In this document: positions 1-5,522 of the stretch, piece after piece
Layout: each line of letters opens with the position of its first letter
Position numbering within the stretch: the stretch's first letter is position 1
DNA from: Actinomycetes bacterium
GTDB taxonomy: Bacteria; Actinomycetota; Actinomycetes; Actinomycetales; Demequinaceae
Length of the DNA stretch: 9,670 nucleotides
Reading direction: 5' to 3'
Assembly: GCA_023442845.1 (NCBI GenBank)
Contig: JAEZXC010000102.1
Span: forward strand, 1-9,670
Translations under genes and position numbers: made by a program
Notes under the pieces: generated by a model
What the model saw: the letters and a program-made list of their open reading frames with translations, nothing else
The model's database searches: none
Told to the model about the DNA's origin: nothing

Positions 1-2351
1 GGACCAAGCAGACCCCGCTCCGGATGACGCCAGCGCAGGAGCGCCTCAAAGCGGTCCGTGCGGCCGGTGACAAGGTTGACGATCGGTTGGTAGTGGACCT
101 CGAACTGCTCGCGGTGGAGGCCGGTGACGACGTCATTGGCGAGGGCCGCCCGTTCCTTCGCATTTGCGTGCATCGGCTCGTCAAAGAAGGCAATGGAGCC
201 TGGCTCAGCGCCTTTTGCCCGGTACATCGCAGCGTCGGCGTCGCGAAGCACCTCCTCGGCGGCAAAGTACGCCACCTCACTTGATGCGATGCCGATGCTC
301 GCGCGCGTGACGACCTCGTGGCCGTCAAAGGAGTTCACCCGCGCCAACGCATCCTGAATGCGCATGGCGGCGAGCAACGCGTCGTCGGCCGTGGTGTCAG
401 ACAGCAGCACGACAAACTCGTCACCGCCAAAACGAGATGCCGTGTCCTCCGCGCGCAACTGTGACGCGATCGCCTTGCCCACCCACTGCAAGACGAGGTC
501 GCCCACGTGGTGGCCGAGCGAGTCATTGATGAGTTTGAAACCGTCGAGGTCCATGAAGAGTACGGCGTACGGGGCGCGCGATCGCTGCCAGCGGGCCATC
601 GCCTGATCGAGCTCGCGGACAAAAAGCTGGCGGTTGGGGAGGCCGGTCAGCGCGTCGTACAGAGCGCTGCGTCGTACTTCCTCTTGCCGACGCTGCGATT
701 CGAGAGCAGCCGAAAGCAACGACGCCCAGTGCTGGTACGTCTCACGCGCGGTGACGGCGTCGATCTTTGCCACCACCGCAAGCAGGCCCCAGTTCTTGTC
801 GCGCGTGCTCACCGGTACAACGACCGTCACCTCGCGGCTTCCCGGATCTGCCTGCTGCATGAGAACGCGCGGTGGGAACTCATCGGTTCGCAGGTTCGCG
901 CCCACCAGACCGAGCGACTGTCCGCGCGAGAAGTCGCCCACCACAGTCAACGTGTTGTGTTCGGGGTCCCCCTCCCACAACGCGAGTGCCGCCGCCTTGA
1001 CGTGGGTCGTGGCAAGCCAGTGAAGATCTCGTGGGTCACGGCCGCTCGTGTCGAGCAGTCCGGCATCGACGACGTACTGCTCAGCGATCGCGGCTGCGGA
1101 CCGCTCGGCTTGGTGAAGCGCCGCTCCCGCTTGCGCCTTCCACACCGCCGCGGCCAAGCGGCCCGACGCTGCCGAGGCACCGAGGTAGGCAAGGTCGTCG
1201 TCTTCGGCTCGGCGGTTCACGCCAATCGTGAGCGCGTCCGCAAAGCGGCGCAACGCCCCCGGGCCAAGATCGAGGTTCTGCAAGCGACCGGTGAGCGCCT
1301 CGATCCGGTCGGCCGGAGCGTCGTTGCCCAAGATGAGTAACTGGGCAGCCTCACGGACCACCTCTTCAACTGCCAAAAGGCGAGTCCCAGCGGCAACCGC
1401 ACCCATCCGCATGTCGCGCAACAGCGCTTCGCGCAGGCGGTCCGCCACGCCATCTTCATCGGCCGGCGTCAGCCCGTCTTGCTGGAGAGCCCTGATGCTG
1501 CAGCCGCACGAGCCGCGGGTCACAAACATGACGGAGTCGGGATGGAACGTCGTGTGAGGCACCTCTTCGCCACGCGTCTGTTGGAGAGCGAGGCGGCCCG
1601 CGATGGCGCCCACCTCGTCGAATCGCGCTTCGACGGTGGTGAGCGGCGGCGTGGAGAAGGTACCGCCGGCGACATTGTCGAAGGCCGCGATGGCGATGTC
1701 GTGGGGAATCTTGAGCCCCGCCGATTGCAGGGCGCGCATCACGCCCACCGCATTACGGTCGGTCGCGATGGCGAGTGCCGTAGGTCGCGGAGAGGATCGC
1801 AAGACGGAAACCGCAGCCCACCGGCCTCCCGACTCAGCGTTCTCCGGCGTCTCGAACTTGAGACCGAGGTCGACCTCAAGCCCATGCCTGCGCAGCACCG
1901 TGCAATATGCCTCGTAGCGCTCGGCGATGTCCCGCTGTGCCATGTTGCCCACAAAGCCGATGCGGGTGTGCCCATGGGCAACCAGGTGCTCGACCACCGC
2001 TTCCATGCCCGCGTGGTTGTCCGGGCGCACTTGTGGCGCAGAGAATCCCTCCACTTGGGTGCTCGACAGCAGCACGACGGGCTTGCCGATGCTGCGCAAT
2101 CGGCCAAGGTAGTTGCCGTCGACGGCCGTGGTGACGGAAATGACAGCGTCCGTCTCGGACCACGCAATGGGCATCGCAAAGTCGCCCTGAGCGCCAGCCT
2201 CGTCTCGAGTGGAGTGCTCCTTGAGCGTCTCCATGATGACCACGCGTCCGTTTGCCCCCACAACTTCACGCGTGACGCCAGCGAGTACGTCGCCGAAGAA
2301 GTCTCCACTCAGAGTTGGCGTCAGTACGAGTGTGATCGGGGCATTGGGCAT
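1..2351 (-). CDS. LacI-type sensor / GAF-like / GGDEF-EAL cyclic di-GMP protein, 3' end off the window
   Basis: This frame stays open from an ATG at 2351 to the left edge (783 full codons), so the C-terminus is missing. Residues 1-285 resemble the periplasmic-binding-like ligand domain of LacI/GalR regulators (RPDNHAG, VAHGHTRIGFVG, IAAFDN followed by STPPLTTVEA) and end in a GSCGCS motif (Cys282, Cys284). There is no LacI helix-turn-helix, signal peptide or membrane segment, so the sensor is probably cytoplasmic. Residues 286-435 look helical and about 440-550 look like a GAF-type sensory fold. The GGDEF domain spans about 563-725: LTGLPNR at 568-574, metal-site Asp601 in DLDGFK, the signature at 642-646, and product-inhibition site RAED at 633-636, five residues before it. 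The EAL domain begins near 745, with YQPI at 754-757 and EALLRW at 769-774; its other catalytic residues lie outside. Diguanylate cyclase activity is likely; phosphodiesterase activity cannot be judged. The start is supported by the sensor alignment, although only a weak AGG precedes it. Confidence 0.93.
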   Translation of the reverse strand, partial: MPNAPITLVLTPTLSGDFFGDVLAGVTREVVGANGRVVIMETLKEHSTRDEAGAQGDFAMPIAWSETDAVISVTTAVDGNYLGRLRSIGKPVVLLSSTQVEGFSAPQVRPDNHAGMEAVVEHLVAHGHTRIGFVGNMAQRDIAERYEAYCTVLRRHGLEVDLGLKFETPENAESGGRWAAVSVLRSSPRPTALAIATDRNAVGVMRALQSAGLKIPHDIAIAAFDNVAGGTFSTPPLTTVEARFDEVGAIAGRLALQQTRGEEVPHTTFHPDSVMFVTRGSCGCSIRALQQDGLTPADEDGVADRLREALLRDMRMGAVAAGTRLLAVEEVVREAAQLLILGNDAPADRIEALTGRLQNLDLGPGALRRFADALTIGVNRRAEDDDLAYLGASAASGRLAAAVWKAQAGAALHQAERSAAAIAEQYVVDAGLLDTSGRDPRDLHWLATTHVKAAALALWEGDPEHNTLTVVGDFSRGQSLGLVGANLRTDEFPPRVLMQQADPGSREVTVVVPVSTRDKNWGLLAVVAKIDAVTARETYQHWASLLSAALESQRRQEEVRRSALYDALTGLPNRQLFVRELDQAMARWQRSRAPYAVLFMDLDGFKLINDSLGHHVGDLVLQWVGKAIASQLRAEDTASRFGGDEFVVLLSDTTADDALLAAMRIQDALARVNSFDGHEVVTRASIGIASSEVAYFAAEEVLRDADAAMYRAKGAEPGSIAFFDEPMHANAKERAALANDVVTGLHREQFEVHYQPIVNLVTGRTDRFEALLRWRHPERGLLG

Positions 2352-2504
2352 CCTTGTCCAATCTCGAGCGGCTGTGCAGTCCTCACGATCCCAATCGGCA
2401 CATTCGCACGCCGTGCAAGGGAAGCGGTGAAGCCACCGGCATAAATGAGAAGGGTGGCGCGCCGTAGGCTTGTCCCGTCGCAATCCCCAACGTGAGGACG
2501 CCTG
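2352..2504. promoter_or_regulatory. Divergent intergenic region with palindrome GCACGCCGTGC
   Basis: This 153-bp spacer separates the divergent GGDEF-EAL gene and the first MFS gene and must hold both promoters. It contains a perfect odd palindrome, GCACG-C-CGTGC, at 2406-2416. A TAGGCT hexamer at 2465-2470 is a possible -10 for the MFS gene, giving a start of transcription near 2477 and a leader of roughly 28 nt that contains the Shine-Dalgarno GAGG at 2494-2497. I could not find a convincing -35 for it, nor a convincing promoter for the minus-strand gene. Confidence 0.4.
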
Positions 2505-3818
2505 GTGACCCACACGCCCCGCCCAGCGGTGAGCCGGGGCGCGTCGTTCATCTTTGGCATCAGCGCAGTCGCCTATCTCGTCGCGGTGCTCCACCGCACA
2601 GCCCTCGGTGTGGCGAGCGTCGATGCGGCAGCCCGATTCGACATTGAGGCGACCGCGCTTGCGATGCTCGCCGTCCTCCAAATTGCGGTCTACGCCCTCA
2701 TGCAGGTGCCCGCAGGTTTGGTTCTCGACCGCTGGGGCCCCGCGCGCGTCATCGTCATAGGGTCGCTCGTTCTAGCCGTGGGCCAAGCGGTCATGGCCTT
2801 TGCGCCGGGGTTCTGGTGGGCACTCGGCGCACGCGTTCTCATCGGCGCCGGCGACGCCCCCATCTTTATTGCGGTGACCCGTCTCATCTCGATCCACTTC
2901 CCGCCGCGGCGGGTTCCCGTCATGGTTCAGGTGGCGGGACTTATCGGCATGTCTGGCCAACTCGCCACGACAATCCCGTTCGCGTGGGCGCTACGCGTTG
3001 GCGGGTGGGAGCGCGCCTTCGGCGGCCTCGCAGTGGTGGGACTACTCGTCGCCGCCTTCGTCTTTCTTGTGCTTGTGCGGCCGACGCTGGGCGAGCCGCG
3101 CGAGCGGACCGCGGCCTTTTCGCTCACGGAGGCGATGCGGACGCACTGGCACACGCCGGGCGTGCGGCTCGGATTCTGGTCGCACTTCTTGGGCCCGTTC
3201 TCCTCGAACGCGATCGCGCTGCTGTGGGGGGTGCCGTTCTTCACGATGGGCCACGGGGTCTCGAAGGCGGAGGCGAGTGCGTTGTTGACCGTCCTCGTCA
3301 TCGCAAACATCGTCGCCGGACCCGTCCTCGGTGTCTTCACCGCTCGCCACCCGCTACGGCGTTCATGGCTCGTGCTTGGCGGCGCTGCGATGACTGCTGG
3401 GGCGTGGGTAGCGGTTCTTGTTCCGAGCGAGCCGCTGCCGCTGTGGCAACTGATGATTTTTGTCGCGGTCATCGGAGCAGGTGGCCCCGCCTCGCTCATT
3501 GGTATGGACTTCGCGCGGTCATTTGCTGTCCAACACCGTGCGGGATCCGCGACCGGCTTTGTCAACATGGGTGGCTTTGCGGCAACGGTGCTTGCGGTGC
3601 TGTTGGTGGGGATCGTTCTCCAGGTCACGTCCCCGCCCGGGTCTACCGACTACACGCTCAGCGAGTTCCGCCTTGCCTTTGCGTCGCTTTCGCTGCCGTG
3701 GGTTATGGGAGTGGTCGGGGTCATCCGAAGCCGTCGAGGGACTCGCGCCGTCATGGCCGCAGACGGCGTCGTCGTACCGACGATCCGCGAGGTGTGGCAG
3801 CGCTATCGCGAGCGCTAG
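2505..3818 (+). CDS. MFS transporter, paralogue 1
   Basis: This encodes a 437-residue major facilitator superfamily permease, a normal length for a 12-helix carrier in the inner membrane. Alternating hydrophobic segments begin near residue 13. The loop 2-3 motif A is visible as GLVLDRWGPARV (71-82, with Asp75). Other landmarks are HRTALG at 30-35, GAGDAPIFI at 114-122, and a polar central loop near 192-220 between the two six-helix halves. The GTG start at 2505 has a good Shine-Dalgarno, GAGG at 2494-2497, seven bases upstream. The substrate cannot be told from the sequence; the general look is of the anion/organic-acid type of MFS carriers, which is only an impression. Its closest relative in view is the permease at 5523-6815. 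Its stop codon overlaps the stop of the convergent Rossmann gene in a shared CTAG. Confidence 0.93.
   Translation: MTHTPRPAVSRGASFIFGISAVAYLVAVLHRTALGVASVDAAARFDIEATALAMLAVLQIAVYALMQVPAGLVLDRWGPARVIVIGSLVLAVGQAVMAFAPGFWWALGARVLIGAGDAPIFIAVTRLISIHFPPRRVPVMVQVAGLIGMSGQLATTIPFAWALRVGGWERAFGGLAVVGLLVAAFVFLVLVRPTLGEPRERTAAFSLTEAMRTHWHTPGVRLGFWSHFLGPFSSNAIALLWGVPFFTMGHGVSKAEASALLTVLVIANIVAGPVLGVFTARHPLRRSWLVLGGAAMTAGAWVAVLVPSEPLPLWQLMIFVAVIGAGGPASLIGMDFARSFAVQHRAGSATGFVNMGGFAATVLAVLLVGIVLQVTSPPGSTDYTLSEFRLAFASLSLPWVMGVVGVIRSRRGTRAVMAADGVVVPTIREVWQRYRER
3799..3816. terminator. Weak stem-loop at the convergent gene ends
   Basis: AGCGCT at 3799-3804 and AGCGCT at 3811-3816 can pair around a six-base loop (the hexamer is its own reverse complement), forming a 6-bp GC-rich stem in the last codons of the MFS gene. 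There is no U-tract on either strand. It could help ending of convergent transcription, but it may equally be a by-product of GC-rich coding sequence. Confidence 0.2.
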
Positions 3819-4456
3819 CCCACCACGGAGACGTGCTCCCTGCGGTGCGCACCGGACTCAATGATGTCGACAACTGCCTTCGCGAAGTCCCCAGCTGAAA
3901 TATAACTAGTTCCCTCGCTATCAAAGAGCGCGACCTCGCCACCCAAGCGGTATGCGCCCGTCGTCGGGCCCGGGGCGAAAGATCCAAACGTTGCAGCAGG
4001 GCTCACAAAAGTCCACCGGAGCTCCTTTGGCTCCGCCGTCAACATCTCGAGAATCGAGTGCCCCGCTAATGCCTCGTCGCGGTACTCCGCAGGGACGTCG
4101 CCCTCAATGAAGCGCGGCGCATCCGGTGCCGGGCGTAGCGACGAGAAGCCGCCGATCACCACCAGGGGAACTCCCGCCGCCCCTGCACGCGAAGCGAGAG
4201 CCTCCGCAAGCTGAAGGTGTTGATGGGCCATGTCGCCGCGCGGCGACGTCGCCGTCACCACAACGTCGGCGCCATCGAAGGCACGCGTGCGCACCGCCTC
4301 GTCAAGTGCGGAACCGCGCACATACGTGACGCCCGGGACTGCGGTCACCGGCTCATGACGAGACACTGCCGTGACGTCATGGCCCCGTTCGGCAGCCTCA
4401 GCGACAATCGCCGCCCCTGCGTATCCAGTGCCACCGATCACGGTGATGCGAGCCAT
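3815..4456 (-). CDS. NAD(P)-binding Rossmann-fold protein (NmrA / NADH-flavin-reductase-like SDR)
   Basis: This 213-residue protein opens with the dinucleotide-binding strand and glycine loop ITVIGGTGYAG (Gly8, Gly11, Gly14). Other hallmarks of the atypical short-chain dehydrogenase group often annotated as NAD(P)H-binding or putative NADH-flavin reductase are ADVVVTATSPRG, PLVVIGGFSSL, WTFVSPAATF and a GAYRLGG stretch near the C-terminus. It lacks the classical YxxxK catalytic pair in the usual place, as is common in this group, so it may be a reductase or a redox-sensing protein. I chose ATG 4456 because GGAGG at 4462-4466 lies five bases upstream; an upstream in-frame TTG at 4468 would overlap that ribosome-binding site. 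It is divergent from the aldo/keto reductase and probably shares regulation with it. It ends in the CTAG shared with the first MFS gene. Confidence 0.88.
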   Translation of the reverse strand: MARITVIGGTGYAGAAIVAEAAERGHDVTAVSRHEPVTAVPGVTYVRGSALDEAVRTRAFDGADVVVTATSPRGDMAHQHLQLAEALASRAGAAGVPLVVIGGFSSLRPAPDAPRFIEGDVPAEYRDEALAGHSILEMLTAEPKELRWTFVSPAATFGSFAPGPTTGAYRLGGEVALFDSEGTSYISAGDFAKAVVDIIESGAHRREHVSVVG

Positions 4457-4518
4457 CAGGACCTCCAATGAGAAGAGCGAACTACGAGTGGCAACGCGGC
4501 CTCGCGCGGTGCCATTCC

Positions 4519-4547
4519 CTTATGTCACCAGAAAGTTGAAACGTCAA
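4519..4547 (-). promoter_or_regulatory. Sigma70-type promoter for the Rossmann-fold gene
   Basis: Read on the minus strand, TTGACG (4547-4542) is followed after exactly 17 bp by CATAAG (4524-4519). These match five of six -35 and four of six -10 consensus bases at ideal spacing. Transcription would start near 4512 and give a leader of about 55 nt before the ATG at 4456. Confidence 0.55.
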
Positions 4548-4549
4548 CT
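4534..4549. promoter_or_regulatory. Operator-like palindrome AGTTGA-N4-TCAACT
   Basis: AGTTGAAACGTCAACT is a perfect inverted repeat with 6-bp arms and a 4-bp centre. It covers the -35 of the minus-strand promoter for the Rossmann gene, so a protein bound here should block that promoter. The size and TTGA/TCAA core resemble sites of MarR-type dimeric regulators; that assignment is inference, and no such regulator gene lies in the window. It sits about 63 bp upstream of the aldo/keto reductase start and could act on both genes. Confidence 0.5.
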
Positions 4550-4556
4550 GACGCGC

Positions 4557-4575
4557 CGGTGACCGCTCGTCACCG
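4557..4575. promoter_or_regulatory. Inverted repeat CGGTGAC-N5-GTCACCG upstream of the aldo/keto reductase promoter
   Basis: CGGTGACCGCTCGTCACCG has perfect 7-bp arms around a 5-bp spacer. It ends 24 bp before the TACGCT -10 of the aldo/keto reductase gene, so it abuts or covers where the -35 should be; no recognisable -35 is present. That is a position typical of activator sites that replace a poor -35, or of a repressor site. It resembles a CRP-type half-site pair (GGTGA/TCACC), but the spacing of 7 rather than 6 argues against a normal CRP box. Confidence 0.45.
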
Positions 4576-4599
4576 CACCGCTCTTCGTCGGATCCGTCG

Positions 4600-4605
4600 T
4601 ACGCT
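4600..4605 (+). promoter_or_regulatory. -10 element TACGCT for a leaderless aldo/keto reductase mRNA
   Basis: TACGCT matches the actinobacterial TAnnnT -10 and ends exactly 6 bp before the ATG at 4612. Transcription starting at the usual distance would begin at or beside the A of the start codon. There is no Shine-Dalgarno sequence between the hexamer and the ATG, which fits leaderless initiation. Confidence 0.5.
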
Positions 4606-4611
4606 CGAGTC

Positions 4612-5460
4612 ATGACCGCGCCTCTTATCGACCTGAACGATGGATCACGGATCCCTGCCGTCGGCTTCGGCACCTACCCGCTCATCGGCAAGGAGGGATA
4701 CCGCGCAGTGCGCTCGGCGCTTGACGCGGGTTACCGCCTCATTGATTCTGCGGTGAACTACGAAAACGAAGGCACTGTGGGCAAGGCGATCCGCGACTTC
4801 CTCAAGGAGTCCGGCACGGACCGCTCGGAGATCACCGTTCAGACCAAGCTTCCCGGCCGCCATCACGACACCGCACGCGCCGTGCTCTCCGGACAAGAGT
4901 CCGCTGCCCGGCTCGGCCTCGACCAGATCGACGTCATGCTCATTCACTGGCCCAACCCGATCACCAACAAGTACCGCGATGCCTGGCGGGGCCTTGTCGA
5001 GTTGCGCGAGCAGCAAGTTGTCCGCTCCATTGGCGTGTCGAACTTCACCGAGCAGTACCTCGCAGACATCATCGCCGACACGGGCGTGACGCCTGTGCTC
5101 AACCAGGTCGAGCTCCACCCGTACTTCGTTCAGGAAGCGCTGCGCGCCGAGCATGCGCGCCTCGGCGTCGTCACGCAATCGTGGAGCCCCCTCGGCAAGG
5201 GCAAACCCGCCTATGACGAACCTGCCGTGGCCGGCGCTGCCGCAGCTCACGGCGTCACACCGGCTCAGGTGATCTTGAGGTGGCACCTCGAGCTGGGCGC
5301 GATTCCGGTGCCAAAGTCCGCGACGCCGTCTCGGCAGGCCGAGAACCTCGATATCTTCGGCTTCGAACTGACCCCAGCAGAAGTTGACGCGATCACCGCG
5401 CTAACCCGCGAAAACGGCCGTCTCTTTGGGGGCGATCCGACCAAGCACGAGGAGATGTAG
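4612..5460 (+). CDS. Aldo/keto reductase (2,5-diketo-gluconate reductase-like)
   Basis: This 282-residue cytoplasmic enzyme has the usual length of single-domain NADPH-dependent aldo/keto reductases, which reduce aldehydes and ketones to alcohols on a TIM barrel. The full catalytic tetrad is visible: Asp45 and Tyr50 in the signature GYRLIDSAVNYENE, Lys79 in TKLPG, and His112 in LIHWP. Further family marks are VRSIGVSNF, NQVELHPYF, SWSPLGKG, and the cofactor-binding IPVPKSATPSRQAENLDIF near the C-terminus. It most resembles the bacterial diketogluconate/methylglyoxal reductase group, but the physiological substrate cannot be read from the sequence. ATG 4612 is preceded by a -10 at exactly the leaderless distance and by no ribosome-binding site. 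The gene is divergent from the Rossmann-fold gene and lies 62 bp upstream of the second MFS gene, so the two enzymes and the carriers may act on related metabolites. Confidence 0.95.
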   Translation: MTAPLIDLNDGSRIPAVGFGTYPLIGKEGYRAVRSALDAGYRLIDSAVNYENEGTVGKAIRDFLKESGTDRSEITVQTKLPGRHHDTARAVLSGQESAARLGLDQIDVMLIHWPNPITNKYRDAWRGLVELREQQVVRSIGVSNFTEQYLADIIADTGVTPVLNQVELHPYFVQEALRAEHARLGVVTQSWSPLGKGKPAYDEPAVAGAAAAHGVTPAQVILRWHLELGAIPVPKSATPSRQAENLDIFGFELTPAEVDAITALTRENGRLFGGDPTKHEEM

Positions 5461-5487
5461 GCGCATCACCCTCCGGCCAAAGGTCCA

Positions 5488-5505
5488 CGGTTTGCGCTGA
5501 AACCG
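5488..5505. promoter_or_regulatory. Inverted repeat CGGTTT-N6-AAACCG before the second MFS gene
   Basis: CGGTTTGCGCTGAAACCG has perfect 6-bp arms and a 6-bp centre. It starts 27 bp after the stop of the aldo/keto reductase and ends 5 bp before the -10 of the second MFS gene. It could be an operator covering the -35 zone, or an RNA hairpin ending the upstream transcript. No U-tract follows, so I favour an operator. Confidence 0.4.
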
Positions 5506-5510
5506 CGCCC

Positions 5511-5516
5511 TACGCT
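5511..5516 (+). promoter_or_regulatory. -10 element TACGCT for a leaderless MFS mRNA
   Basis: The same hexamer as at 4600 ends exactly 6 bp before the GTG at 5523. This repeat of both sequence and spacing is the main reason for choosing GTG 5523 over an in-frame TTG at 5517. No Shine-Dalgarno is present. Confidence 0.5.
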
Positions 5517-5522
5517 TTGGCC

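Noticed and set aside
507..1340. Long plus-strand open frame of 277 codons
   Set aside because: It is antisense to the sensor/GGDEF gene, whose minus-strand frame carries clear domain motifs throughout; the plus frame gives an Arg/His-rich sequence with no family resemblance, as expected from high-GC shadow frames.
1479..2444. Plus-strand open frame of 321 codons opposite the LacI-type sensor
   Set aside because: It is a shadow of the sensor-coding strand: no recognisable motifs, low-quality composition, and no ribosome-binding site or promoter argument.
2352..2487. N-terminal extension of the GGDEF-EAL gene from an in-frame TTG near 2487, with five cysteines in about 33 codons
   Set aside because: The frame is open, and I considered a Cys-rich metal-binding or DNA-binding leader. 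The residues do not form a LacI helix-turn-helix, the region would overlap the divergent promoter space, and homologous sensors typically begin at the PBP fold, so I kept ATG 2351.
2816..3898. Plus-strand open frame of 360 codons inside the first MFS gene
   Set aside because: This is another reading frame of the MFS gene, rich in Arg/Gly/His; the MFS frame has 12 hydrophobic segments and motif A.
4457..4468. TTG start at 4468 for the Rossmann-fold gene
   Set aside because: The extra codons include the GGAGG ribosome-binding site that serves ATG 4456, and the NAD(P)-binding strand begins directly after that ATG.
4558..4574. CRP/FNR box reading of the GGTGA...TCACC repeat
   Set aside because: The half-sites are seven bases apart, not six, and the outer bases are G/C instead of T/A, so I report only an unassigned inverted repeat.
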